A DNA stretch of 64,000 nt from Lunularia cruciata (GCA_948567375.1 OX419760.1:7502001-7566000); one strand, 5' to 3'. Positions 22,527-34,562 are shown, numbered from the stretch's first letter. The notes: generated by a model from the sequence alone, not told the origin. Made by a program: numbers and translations.

Positions 22527-23418
22527 TGTAACAACCTAGCAAACACCAAATTGAAGCATTTTAGTAAGTAATAGTTTGTTCCCACAAGGATACAGGTCAG
22601 AAATGATCATATACAAAGAAAAATCTAAGTATAGAGTCCTTTACTGATTACTATTTAACCTCTTGGGAAAAGACACCAAGAAGGCACATTGTGAAAAACA
22701 ACAAAGGAAAATCACTAACACTAAGGAATAAACTTCCAAAAGAAACCAAGCAAGTGATGGTTCAAAATGCAGGTGGTACTCTCCTCCAAAGGTCTTTTGA
22801 AGATAGATGGGATACCCTTAAAAAAATGTGGTTCAACTTCTTTTAAAGATGAAGAACTACTCCTTCTAAAGGCATGTATCTTCCAAAGATCTTGTCAATC
22901 CTCTTCCAAAGACCAATGTCCTACCCTTCAAAAGGCATTGCCTACATCCAAAGACCAATATCCTACCATTCTAAAGGCATTGTCTTCACATGAAGATGAA
23001 TGTCCTACCTCTCCAAAGGCACCAGCTTCCAAAGACTGAAACATCTTTGTGACAATCTTTCCTATCAATGCTCGTACTTTGGTTACTTTAAACACTCTAG
23101 CATAATGAAATCCCATCAAGGCATTGCATCCAAATGATTACAAAGAAGCTAAGGACAAACACACAAAGCAACCAGTAGTTCTTACTGTGATTCTTTACCT
23201 AAATACAAGTATGAATCAAGGAAATTTCATGAGTGAATAAGCAAAGCAACAAAGAGCTAAGAAACTCTTTCACTTTTTTCACCACTTGTACTTTTAAAAA
23301 AATAGCACTTTGAATTTTGTGCTTAAATAGTCATTGAAATTTGAGACTACAAACTAAAAGCTTACAAAAATAGCCACCACCCAAATCAAGAAAGTACTAA
23401 CTAATTGTCCATTAAGGC
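22527..23418 (-). repeat. LTR-like repeat D, copy 2
   Basis: Starts TGTAACAACCTAGC on the plus strand, that is, ends GGTTGTTACA on the minus strand. Related to 2,535 and 23,774. It lies directly downstream, on the minus strand, of a coiled-coil ORF remnant. The right edge is not exact. It contains the minisatellite at 22,905-23,035. Confidence 0.4.
22905..23035 (+). repeat. Imperfect minisatellite in D copy 2
   Basis: Three units of about 40-45 bp, each with a TCCAAAGACCAAT-like start and a CTAAAGGCA-like middle. A related run of AAAGA and GAAGA motifs is seen at 32,250-32,420. Confidence 0.6.
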
Positions 23419-23420
23419 CA

Positions 23421-23773
23421 CTACGGGATCTTTGGCCAAAGGCAAGTATGGGGAAGGTACAATTTGTGCATTGTGCTTGCAATTACTTCCTCAACTTGTT
23501 CTAAACTCTCTAGTGCCTCCTTTAACCTCTCCTTTGTCTCTAGAGACTCTAATGCTTGATCAAAATGTGCCTTAACCTCTAATAAAGTCATTTGTAAGTT
23601 TTCTTGTAACTCTATAAACTTCTTATCTATCCTAACTCTAAATTCTAAGGTGATTAGCTCCAATGTTTGATCTTTGAGGGGTTACATTAGCTTTGCTTTG
23701 CAAGCTTAAGTTTTTGAACTCCTTTGGTGAGGGAACAAGTGTCCAAGAAGTCCTCTATCATCTTTATCATGGT
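23421..23773 (-). pseudogene. Family X coiled-coil remnant
   Basis: Minus-strand open stretch of 80 codons (23,663-23,421), rich in Glu, Leu and Lys (for example ALESLETKERLKEALESLEQ), predicted coiled coil by eye. It ends at a stop immediately before LTR-like repeat D copy 2, the same arrangement as at 3,308. Probably the tail of an X ORF whose remaining part is lost. Confidence 0.4.
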
Positions 23774-24790
23774 TGTAACAACCCAATATCAACATATTGA
23801 TAGTAAAATGGTAAGAATAAGTTGATCCTTCAAGGATATAGGTTGAAAACGACTAGAAGTGAAGGGAAAGTTTCACAATGTGTAGTTCATTCATTGTTTT
23901 CTATTTAATTCTTGGGTTGTAAGCCGGCCTGTCTCTCACTCATGATGAACCTCCAATGGTTATTATGGTAATGCAGCATGAACTAAGAAGGCAAGGAACC
24001 CCAATTCCAAGGCTAACACTCTAGGACTCAAAACATTGTTCATTAGAGAACTCAATGAGAGAGAGATAGTTGCATATGAAAGGATGATGAGTACTTACTT
24101 CCTCATCTCTAGTTTATATACTTATGAAATAGCTACACACCAAAGTTACTAATTATTTGAATAACCCAAGTTACTAGGCTAAAAGTCAAATAAAGTCCAA
24201 AGTCTAAAGTCTAAATGAATATCTATACTCATGGGAATATTCTCCTAAGCATATAGTCTTACCTTGACCTAACCATGAATCAAAGATTCTTTCATATGGG
24301 CTATCCTTGGACTATAGAAGAATCCAAAGCAAAAAGGCTTGTGGGTCCAAGAGTTCTCAACTCATTCCTCAAAGCCAAACACCTAGGAATAATACCAAGT
24401 CAATACACTAGAATCCAAAATAGTGATGCTCATCTTTTCCATTTCCTCTAAAGTAAGGTATCCTCTATTTTAGCTATGACTAACTTTAGCTAAGCATGAC
24501 TAATGTAGAACTATCCTTTATCTTTATATAATAACATCTCTCAAGTACTTGTAATACCAAACTAAATATCACAATAGCACATACATGCACAAATGGGTAT
24601 TACAAGGCAAGAACCACTCTTATTACAAGGGTAAAGGTACCCTAGCAATGCTCTATGATAAACCAAAAAGATCCTAAATCACTCTCAAATCTACTTGTAA
24701 TAAAATTTATCCTAAAGGTGATGATGAAATTTGCTACAAAGTTCACTTTGCCTCAAAGTCCTTAACCTTGGTGGCATGTTCTACCCTCTC
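23774..24790 (-). repeat. LTR-like repeat D, copy 3, split by a B-family LTR
   Basis: Begins TGTAACAACCCAAT and follows D copies 1 and 2 to CTTGGGT at 23,917, where a B-family LTR is inserted; D-like sequence seems to continue at 24,605 (AGGCAAGAA). The right edge is uncertain. Confidence 0.35.
23918..24604 (-). mobile_element. B-family LTR, minus strand, copy 3
   Basis: 687 bp, the reverse complement of the element B LTR over its whole length, starting TGTAAGCCGGCC and ending GGGTATTACA on the plus strand. The flanks (TGGGT and AGGCA) do not match, and neither a primer-binding site nor a polypurine tract is adjacent, so it is a lone LTR whose flanks were altered. Confidence 0.85.
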
Positions 24791-27431
24791 CAAATGAGCT
24801 TAACTAGCAAGTGAATGTCCTTGAATTTTGCTTCCATATTATTAGTGGCACTTAGGACCAATCAGACCTATCATTAGGCCACTTTACACATTCAAAAGTC
24901 CTGCATATAGTTGTTGCTTACAAATTGTATTGAGGATGGGACCTAATCTGCCTTTGGCTCAAACAACACCTCAATCAAGATGGAATTAATGTCCCTCACA
25001 CCACCAGCTTGAGATATGCACCTAGGTGGCTTGTCATTGATATAGGTCCTTTGTGAAAAAAGTATAAGTCCATGATGTAGTAAGGCTTTTCACTAATCCA
25101 ATTACCAACCTTCTCCCTAGGATTCAAACAACTAAAATCCCACTCTTAGATTCACACCTCTACTCTTGCAAGGGCATTCAAAGCCAAAAACTAGGTAAAT
25201 ATAAATTTATCAAGCTAGCTTTGGACAAAATTTCATGAAAAAGTAGACTTGTTTATTATCAAGCCAAAGCTTTTTGTACAATTTCCTACTACTACTTCAC
25301 TTTGCTCCAAAGGATCTTTGATGGCTAAACAGATTCCTTGCAAACCTAACTACTCCATCACCACCAATTATGGTCTTAATTTCTATCTTATCCTACCTAA
25401 TTAAACTTTTGACAAGTGCTAAAGAAGTTGTCAATTCTTCCCCAACGTATGCAATGCAAGTAATAAATTTCCTCCCCAAGCCACCACACCAAAGTGGTAC
25501 TCAATTTGGAAGATGTAGTACATGGACAAATGCCATATTGGGCCAAAGTCTTTGGTCTTCTTTTAAACTACAAATTTAATAGCAACTTCCTCCTCTAAGA
25601 GGAGTGTGTTGAGTTCTACAAGTATCTACTAAGTCCTCTATACAATTTCTAGAAAACATAATGGAATACAAGCTAATCTAATAGAATGGTTCGTTCCAAT
25701 ATCTCAAGGTCCTTTGGCACCACACTCTATTGGGAATAGCATCCTTCACTATTGAGTTCTCAAAGAAACTCCTTGGTGCTTTCCTTGCAATCAGCAATCT
25801 TCAGCAAATAGGAATCTTGGAACTTGCTGAGTTTTCCTATTGGTGTGGCTTTGGAGGTGAAGAGCTAGCTAATCTATCCTCTCCTACTTATAGATCATCC
25901 CTTCTAATTTCTATAGTTATAACTTGTCATTGGTAGTTGAATGTCCTTGAATTTTATTTCTTTTGTTACTCATGGTCTTAAAACTGATCTTAAAACTCAA
26001 AAATCCATCATTGGACCACTCTACACCTTCAAAATCCAATTTTCAATCCTCTCCTTGGAATTCAAATAATTGAACTCTTGTTGTAAGATTTGCATCACTA
26101 CTTGTGCAAGGGCATTTGAAATTGGACACTAGGTGAATATGGATTGATCATACTGGACTTCAAATTGTATACAAAGTTGCATGGAAAAGTAGACTCTTTA
26201 TCAAGCCAAAGCCTTATATACAAGTTTCTATTGCTACTCCACTTCATCTTGAAAGGTCTTGGATGGCTAAGTAGGTTCTTTGCCAACCCTAACTACTCCA
26301 CCACCACCAACAATTACAGTCTTAATTTCTATATTATCCTACCTAATTAATCTTCTAACAAGTGTTAGTGAAGCTATCAATTCTTCCTCAAAGTATGTGC
26401 TTGAATCATAAATGTCTTTTCTAAGTTATTGCACCAAAGTGGTACTCAACCAAGAAGGTGGTACAAGACCAAAGGTCATTCATCCCAAAAAGTCTTATAG
26501 GGCTGAAGTCTTTGGTTTTTTACCTCTCTTACAAATTTACAAAGAACTTCTTCTAAGAGCGTGGGTTCAGATTTCTTGCAAATGGCTACTAGGTTATGTG
26601 TACAATTGCTAGAAAACATGTTGGAAACTAGACTAATCTAATATGATGGTCTCTTCCTATGAACAAAGTTACTTTGGCTCTACATTTTATTTTGAGTAAC
26701 ACATAGCATGCTAAAGAACTTCCTAAGTGCTCTCCTTATAGTCTACAATCTTTAGTAGATAAGAATTGTGGACTTTGTTGAACTTCCTATCCATATGTCC
26801 TTGGAGGCAAAGAGCAACCTGATCCATCTGCTCTTCCTCATAAGTCTTATCCTCCAATTTTTGAATCTATAATGTTAGTTCATGGATCTTGGCTTTGATT
26901 TCCTTTCCTTTGGCCTCTTCCTAGAGTAGCTCCATAAATTAGGTCCAAACTTCTTCCACTTAGTGGATATCATCTTTCTCCTTACCTCCAAGTTCAGACA
27001 CTTTGTTTGAAATTCTTCTTGGAATGCCTTGTGCATTCATCTTGTTTTACTTCTTTCTCCATGGCCAAAGCTAGTTCCTTTGCTTGGATCTCCAACTGCG
27101 ATGCCACTTCCTTTCTATATTCAAACATTTGGAGGTCCCAGATGGCATTCCAAACCTTGGTATCATTTAGCTCGTGGTGTAGGTTTTTCAACTCCTCATC
27201 TCTAACTTACAACTGATCTTTGTAGTTGATTTCATTTCCTTCTTCTTCCATCTAAAACTTCCCTAATTTGAGTTGCACTTGCTCCAATTCCTTCTCCTAC
27301 TCTTGTTGTGAAAAGGCAAGGAAGGTTGTCTACTTCCTTACCTTGAATAACTCCTATATCAAGGAGTTCACCTTTTGGCCTCTTCTTTGAATCTATCTTG
27401 GGCCTTTTTAACTTCCTCCAAGAGCTTGTCA
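24791..27431 (-). pseudogene. Family X ORF region with internal tandem duplication
   Basis: Minus-strand reading gives broken frames rich in charged, coiled-coil sequence. The open piece at 27,191-26,994 contains KEVASQLEIQAKELALAMEK, and the frame continues leftward through HELTLQIQKLEDKTYEEEQ-like sequence at about 26,840. Two diverged copies of a segment of about 1 kb lie in tandem (about 24,795-25,900 and 25,925-26,880), with matching stretches such as CACCAAAGTGGTACTCAA at 25,487 and 26,432. I do not recognise the encoded protein. The region is continuous with X sequence to the right of the B-family LTR at 27,432. Confidence 0.4.
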
Positions 27432-28152
27432 TGTGAACCGGCTTGCCTCTCACTCAGGATGAACCTCTGATGGTTATTATATAAGCACACCATGATTAAG
27501 AAGGCAAAGAATCTCAACTCCATTATACTTCTCCAAGGCTAACACTCTAGGACTCAAACCATTGCTCACTAGAGAACTCAATGAGAGAGAGATAGTTGCA
27601 AATGAAAGGATGATGAGTACCTCCTCATCCCTAGCTTATATACTTGTGAAATAATTCCCCTAGTTTATATATAGTTGTGAAATAATTATGCACCAAAGTT
27701 ACTAATTATTAGAGTAACTCAAGTTACTAGGCTAAAAGTCAAATAAAGTCAAAAAGCTAAAAGAATATCCATACTCATGGGAATATTCTACTAAGCATGT
27801 GGTCTTATCTTGACCCAACCACAAAATCAAGGATTCCTTCACATGGGCTATCATTGGACTATAGAAAAATCTGAAACAAAAAGACTTGTGGGTCCAAGAG
27901 TTCTCAACTCTTTCCTCAAAGTCAAACACCTAGGAATAATACCAAGTCAACACACTAGAATCCAAAATAGTGGTGCTCATATTTTCCACTTCCTCTAAAT
28001 TAAGTTCCCTTCTATCTTAGCTATGACTAAATTTAGCTAATCATGACTAATGTAGAACCACCTTTTATTTCTATATAAATTACATCTCTTAAGTACTTAT
28101 AATACCAAACTAAAGATCACAATAGCCCATACATGCACAAATGGGTGTTACA
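27432..28152 (-). mobile_element. B-family LTR, minus strand, copy 4
   Basis: 721 bp, reverse complement of the element B LTR, from TGTGAACCGGCTT to GGGTGTTACA. It interrupts X sequence. Flanks TGTCA and ATCTA do not match, so no target duplication is left. It has an extra repeated piece near 27,640-27,690 (the AGTTTATATA..GTGAAATAATT segment is partly doubled), which explains its greater length. Confidence 0.85.
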
Positions 28153-29577
28153 ATCTACCCTTGCCTTCTTAGTATATATCTTTTTTTCTATACTCTATAC
28201 TAAGGTGACATAATCCACAATTTTGGACATTTTTTCTTGAATTGTGGAAGCAAGAGTTCCATTAGTTGAAGAATCACCCCAACTAAATGTATCACAAAGT
28301 GTGCATCCTCGTAGATTTGGCTGATGGTGGATTGGCTTGCTTCTTCCTTGTCTCCCTTCTCCTCTAGAATCAGGAATTCCACTTTGTCTATTGGTTCTTG
28401 AGCCTCCTATACCTCAAAATTGATCACTTTTTCATCTGCTCCTTCCTTCCCTTTGGGCCAAATATCTTCTTGAACTTTGGGCCAAAGTTCTTTCTCCTCT
28501 TTTGGTTGTATGACTTTCTTTCCCAAGGATGGGAATTGAGGTATGGGGTTAAGGAGTTCAAGTAATGTAATTGCAATCCCCTCCTATAATCCTTTATCTT
28601 ATGCCCTCGCATGCCTTCACTTCCTCCATCATAGAGAGGGTTCCAGATGGGGAGCAAATTGAGCATCTTCTTCTTCTTCTTCTTTTTCTTCTTTTGCAAA
28701 TTTTACCCTATGAGAAGGTAGTGGCCAAAGAACCTCCTTTATTTTTTCTACCTCAAAAAATTGAGACCCATATAGAAATGCAATGCAAAGGGGACTTGGT
28801 TTGTAGTTCCTCCTTCATCCAAGAAATCTTGGTGAAGGGTTGTGCCTTGTAGATAGAACATGTTAGCCCAATTTATTGGTTCCTCCTTATACATCTTGTG
28901 GAAGAAAACCATTTGACTATTTGTTAAGTTAGTTGTTTGTTTATGGCTGAACAACTTCATAACTACTTTGACTATCATCCTTTGGGCCGGATCTTTATAG
29001 TTGGGAATCAACCAACCATTGTTTCAGTTCCATGGTTCTCCAAAGGTAGACGTATTTTTGCTATTAGCTCCTTGTCAAAGAATTTGGTATCCATTTTCAT
29101 TGCCTTAGATGGGCTTGCATCCAGGCCAAGGAAATTTTTCTAATGTTTTTTGGTCCATGCATAGGGATTACCTCTCAAATCACCCACTATCCTTCTTCTT
29201 CTTGACCATCATCTCATAGATCATCTCAAAATCTATCACATCACAATCCTAGAGAAAGAAACCCAATGCTTGCTTTGGATAACTTCTCTCCTACAATACA
29301 CTTTTCATTGATTTACTATTTGACTTTTAAGGATGCCTTTGGTGGACTTCCTCATTGGCTTTGGACAAATACTATCTTTGCTTGATTACTAAAGGAACAA
29401 GGATAAATGTGGGTCAGCTAAAAGCTATAAAAACTATAAAAGAAAATATGATTTTCAAATTAGAGTTACACTCCCAGACTAAAGATAATATCAGCATTGT
29501 AAAAAGTGGAATTAATCATTCTTCACTTTGTTTTATAGGCAAAGCCGTCAATCATTCTTTAGCTAAGAAGTGGTCGG
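28153..29577 (-). pseudogene. Family X ORF with YKD domain, copy 4
   Basis: The minus-strand open stretch 29,011-28,748 starts MIPNYKDPAQRMIVKVVMK and continues through QTTNLTNSQMVFFHKMY and NWANMF to VPFALHFYMG. It is clearly related to 5,200-5,480 (plus) and to 31,630-31,380 (minus). Upstream, about 29,130-29,012 gives KFFDKELIAKIRLPLENHG in the matching frame. Downstream at 28,699-28,424 is a Lys-rich stretch caused by a CTT microsatellite. The copy is cut on the right by the C-family solo LTR and on the left by the B-family LTR. Product unknown. Confidence 0.45.
28665..28697 (+). repeat. (CTT)n microsatellite
   Basis: Run of CTT and TTTTTC units; on the minus strand it encodes a poly-lysine stretch in the X ORF. 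Confidence 0.85.
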
Positions 29578-29582
29578 CCACT

Positions 29583-30160
29583 TGTAATACCATTAGCTGG
29601 ATATATTATGTAGAGGTAAAAATTGGCGTGGTAAAATCTTGAGGGATGTTATATATGATGGTCTAAGTATATTAGATAGTGATGTCACGAAAAGATTACT
29701 TCCACTAATAGTGCAAAAGCCAAAACACCTTGAAAACTTTAGAGCTAATTCTAGAGGCCTAAACGGATGAATTAGACCTCAAAAAATTAAAGATTGCACC
29801 TCTTTGTGGGGAAAAAAATTTTCCTTTCCCCCTTTTGTCTTGTAGAGAGCTTTTTAATGGTACCTCACCCATACTATTTTGAGCTTCCTACATAAATATT
29901 CCCAAAAGATTCCTTTTGGTCAAACTTGTTTGACCAACTAAATAGGATCAACATGTCACCAATCCATACAAGTAATCTAAGGGTGAATCTCATTGACATG
30001 TCACCAATCCATGTATCCTATCAAAGGTGAAGCTCCTTTTGAGTGGATCTGCTATATAATAAAGACAAGGTGCTCTTTTAGAGCATTGGAGTATTGAGGG
30101 ATGAAGCCTTTTTTTCTCTTGTATTTCTCTTGGTGTTTCTCTTGTCCTCAAAACATTACA
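29583..30160 (-). mobile_element. Family C solo LTR 2
   Basis: 578 bp, flanked by exact CCACT duplications (29,578-29,582 and 30,161-30,165). On the plus strand it starts TGTAATACC and ends AACATTACA. Its reverse complement matches the first and last parts of the 737-bp copy at 17,070, including TTTATTATATAG and GGTGACATGTC blocks. It has no ORF and interrupts X sequence. Confidence 0.85.
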
Positions 30161-30165
30161 CCACT

Positions 30166-32150
30166 CCTTTAGATCCTTTTCATTCCTTTCATGTGTGGTA
30201 CAATCTGCACATATGAAAAATACTCTTCCTCAACTGTCTTAGTTACAATGGTGACTAATGAACTACATGCCACTACTCTCCCTCAAAATGCAAACCACAC
30301 TTCTTGGAATGAAATGGTTGTCCTTGAACTAGTTGGCGGTACATTCAAATGGGTGTATGATTCTTAACATATGTCAACTATAGGACAAAGGGTGATTGAA
30401 GCAACCCAATTTGGCTGAGTTTTGGTCTCAACCAAAGTGCTTCCAAGCTGAAGGTTCTTCTTTATGGATATCTTTGCACTAGCATTCTTGTCCACCAAAG
30501 CCATTTTCACTTGAGCATTCTCCAGCTTGGTGTTGGATTTTTCATTCTTCTTTTAGCTGACCTTTTGGCTTATGATCTCCCATTCAGGTTCTTGGCTCAT
30601 TAGGCATAACTGAATGTTGTATCTAAGAGTTTTCTTCCTAAAAGAATGTAGTAACTCGTCATTTCCTCACAAATAAAGATGAAATTAAATTCTTATTTTT
30701 TAAATGCAAACATATGAGCACCACATCCTCAGCAGTTTAAGTAGGATGTTGTGAGTATATTGTACCCTAGACATCTCCTAAATAACAAAAATTTCTCCTT
30801 TGTGGTCAAGCTCCTCCGTACTTCTTTTGTGTAGCTTGATGGGTTTTTGTAGTGGCACCTTTGCTTCCTTCACAATCTCTTCAGCTTGGGTCTCCTTGAA
30901 CTGAGCCTCTTCTTCATTCTTGTCCTGCCCTAGTTGCTGAATGTGCAGCTTCTATGATTCTTTTGGAGGGTATCATTTGGGTGTGAGCATCCCCCAAATG
31001 TTGATATCTTTGGGAGCCTCTCCTTCTTGACTCTTAGCTTCTTCTTCATCTTATGGTTGTTCTCCTTGCAGTTCTTTGTCTTCTATGAATTGGTTTCATA
31101 ACTTCCAAAGGCTTCTCTTCTAAGCTTTCTTTAGGTTGCTCCTCTTTGTCTTGATGACTTGCAACGTCTTTGCTTTTTTTGGTAGGTGTCTTCTGGTAGA
31201 AGGTGTAGTGTTGAACTTGCACTTCCTCTCCTTCTTGATAGGGATTGTAAACTTCCTTGTGTGCTGATACTCCTCATCAGCCTTCCTCATGAGTTCCATT
31301 TGGCACATACCTTCAGTATCTTCTTCTAAATAAGTGTGAGATACTTCATGACCTCTAAAACTTGCATTTCTCCTCTTTGATGCATAAAATCATGCCCAAA
31401 GTAAAATTTTATAACAAAGTGCATCAGGTGATGAGGTCCAAATCCATCAAAGATATTGTACATTTTTTGAACATGCTTGTGAAAGATCTGGCCCCAATTG
31501 ATTTCTCCTTAAGAGAACAAATGCTCAAAGACTACAGCTTGAGAATTGGTGAGGTAGGTGGTGAGCTGGAACTTGAAGATCTTAATCAAAGCTCTTGCTA
31601 TCACTCTCTTGCATGATCTTTATAGTCAGCCATGAGCCAGCTGTTTGTAGGATACTTGTCTTGGACAAAAGCCTTGTCAATGCATTGTTGTATCTTGCTA
31701 CTCAAGTTGAACCACGACTTGAAGGTGTAACTCCAAAATACTGTTGGCTCTCTTCCCAACATCTTCCTCCAATGGAAGGGTGTCCAAGTACTCACATTCA
31801 CTCTCAAGTCACCCAGTACTACCTTCTTCATGCCTTCAATTTCTAGAGCTATGGCTAGCAAATTATACTCCCAATTCTACATAAGGAACTTACTTGCAAC
31901 CTCCGCAGGGTTGCCCTTTGAGGCACTATCTCCCTTGTGTCAACCGCTAGGGTTTTCAGGTTCATTGTGTTCTTGACAGTGCACTTCACCATTGTAATCT
32001 TGCAAATTTCTCTCTTCTCACCAACTTGCACTCAATCTCTCCCCATGCTCACTCTTTCTTCACCAATCAAAGATTTGCAGAAATTTGTGAAGATGGAAGA
32101 CTGAAGATTGTAAAATTACTCTCCATTGCAGAAATGTCAAGTTATAACTT
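30166..32150 (-). pseudogene. Family X ORF with YKD domain, copy 3
   Basis: The minus-strand open stretch 31,861-31,601 ends in MADYKDHARE, and the domain continues in another frame through IKIFKFQLTTYLTNSQAVVF to about 31,380 (FVIKFYFGHDFMH). Further left, 31,308-31,120 is Lys/Arg/Glu-rich. The region upstream of the ORF (31,900-32,150) is pyrimidine-rich and could be a leader. Domain order matches the plus-strand copy at 4,380-6,600: conserved block first, then charged low-complexity sequence. Function unknown. Confidence 0.45.
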
Positions 32151-32189
32151 TTCTCCCTTCTGATTTAGTCACCCATTGTTCTCCACTTG

Positions 32190-32545
32190 TGGGAGTCAAG
32201 CTTGAGGCACTCTTCCTATGTTCTTGAAATTTGTACTACCGGTCCCTCTTCTCCAAATATCCTTCCCGCTCTCCCGAAGATTCTCTATATCTTTGGAAGA
32301 CCAAAGCATTCTCTTTTGGAAGAGGGTGATACCTTCTCCGAATATGCCTTTATTTATCTTCATCAAAAGGAATGCACTGTCTACCGAAGAAGGTACATCG
32401 CCCTTCCCAAAGATGTCATCTTCCGAAGATGCATATCTTCCTATTTCTCCACCAAAACACGAGTTTAGTGGAATTCCTTCTTCAAGGGAAGGAATTCCAC
32501 TCTTCTCTTCACACTAAACAAAGAAAAAAGTAACAAAATAAAAAA
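32190..32545 (-). repeat. LTR-like D-type sequence, possible copy 4
   Basis: Runs of CTTCCCAAAGATG, CCGAAGA and GGAAGA motifs resemble the region at 22,780-23,035 of D copy 2. It ends with a perfect hairpin at 32,467-32,501. It lies just upstream, on the minus strand, of an X copy, so it could be that element's 5' LTR. Weak evidence. Confidence 0.3.
32467..32501. repeat. Perfect 14-bp inverted repeat
   Basis: AGTGGAATTCCTTC and GAAGGAATTCCACT with a 7-nt loop (32,481-32,487), lying about 50 bp before the composition change. Confidence 0.9.
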
Positions 32546-34562
32546 ATAGTTACATTTCCTCACCACCAGAACTAACTATTCAGTTTACTATTATGGCATA
32601 GCGGTGCATCTTAATATGTCACATGGAGGTTCTGGGAAGGGTTCAGTGCAAGTTTTCCGAACGCCACCACACAACCTTTTGAAGGGAGATCATTGAAGTC
32701 CGGGCTTTCCAGCTCAAAATCTAGAGTGGAGTGGAGCACATATTCTTACGACATGGTCCAGTTTATGTTTTATAACTTCTCAGTAACGGATGGCTATGTG
32801 GTCCCGCGGTTGAATTTAAGACCATATATTGGCGACCGGGCCAGCCAGTACTCTATTTCTTTTACATAGTACATTATGAGAAGGTAGGTGTAAGTTTGTA
32901 CTTAGAACTGGGTAGGTCAATACACTTATTGAATCGACAGTAGGTCTGTTTATTCTCTTGAAAGGATGTCATTTCAGCCTAGAAAAGAATTCTGGGTTAC
33001 CTCAATTCCGATAACTTTGCATCGCGAAGTTGTACAGACTTGACGTGAACGAACTCGCACTTCCCGACATTTGAAAAGAGGAGGATCGAGCATTCACGAC
33101 GTTGTACATTCATTTACTATAGAATATCTCGACAATCAAACCCAAGATGTACCAAACTAAAAAGACGTCGCTTACCTTAGATTATGTAGATAGCTGATGT
33201 CGAATCCGACATCTATCAGATACAAAAGCAACTGAGACATTTTCGCACTTAGAAAATCCAGCAGCATAAGTAAGAGAACTCTGTAATGCCTGACAGACAA
33301 GTTTGCTACAGCTTTCCTGAAACTGCTCTGGATAATACAGGGAAATCCTTGTCCTCAGTCAGTCCAATGCGTAGTTCCAGGAGTAGCAGTGAAGGGAAGA
33401 GCAACAAAGTTGCTCATTCACCTGAAGTAGGTATGGAAGTTCAAACGTAAAGCTCTATGGACTCTGTGAATACAGGTGTGTTCTGGTACGAGAAGGAATA
33501 TTGCATACTAGATAACACTAGGTCAATTTTATTCGATTCATCCGAGCACACGGCTATCAGAGTAAAGCTTGAAGGACAAGAAAGGGATGGAGCTTTAAAT
33601 GTAATTGGGTTAAGCCCTCTTCAAATGCTGATCTGATGACGACTATGCCATTGTAATCCAGGAGCAGGTTGCTACTCTGACTGCAGTTCAACTTCCATCG
33701 AATATTACTTGCCACCAAGAAGACGAAAGTGAGTTTCGTACGCTACCTGCCATAGAACTCTCAATTGGTAAACATTATACAAAACCGAGCAATCTAATGT
33801 CATTTTGAGGATATGGATTTGCATATTGGCATTATCAACTGCACTGGCAAGTCTTTGTCCCCATGTGGTCAATTATGAGTGACCAGAGATTACAGTATTC
33901 AATTCCACTCACTATTCACCTACATGATGATTCGAACATACTGCTCTCTTCCGTCTTTACCGGGACCGAGATTCCAGCTTGTTGAGCTAAATTCCTCACT
34001 TAAAAGAGAATGTTTCTCGAAGACTTGGACACTGTATGAGCAAGATTCTCGGCTACAGGAGTAAAGAGTGGGGTACTCAGATCGGGACATAAATTCATGG
34101 AGAAAGTAAGATTGATAGCAGGGTAGGAATCCCTCATACGTAAAACAGGGCCGCTTATATGAGCGTACAGTATAAAATACAGTACCAATGTATACACTTT
34201 CGAGCACACTGCTCGTTTGATTTGACTTCGGAAACACATTCAATTCAGCACGGCTTCCCAGAAGGAGCAGATGACTGACACATAGTTCTTCTTACTCTCC
34301 TTCCTAAAAGGTTCTCCTACTTGCGTCATCAAACAAGTTACAAGTATTGGGTAGGCTGAAGACCCCTGGGTTTCGTGGATAGGGAAGCAAAAACTACGGT
34401 TGTTTCTCTCTTATGAGGCTAAGACGTACACCCTTAACCCTGTACGAGGTGCGAGAAAGACCACTGTTGAAGGATGGGTGGATTATACGTTGTTCAAAAG
34501 ATAGACTACACAGAAACGGACAGAGTTGTCTGCACAATGTCGCAAGCTCTTTGAGTTGTTCG

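Noticed and set aside
23918-28152. The two minus-strand B-family LTRs as the ends of one element
   Set aside because: Outer flanks (TGGGT and ATCTA) do not match, no primer-binding site or polypurine tract adjoins them, and the DNA between continues family X sequence found outside them.
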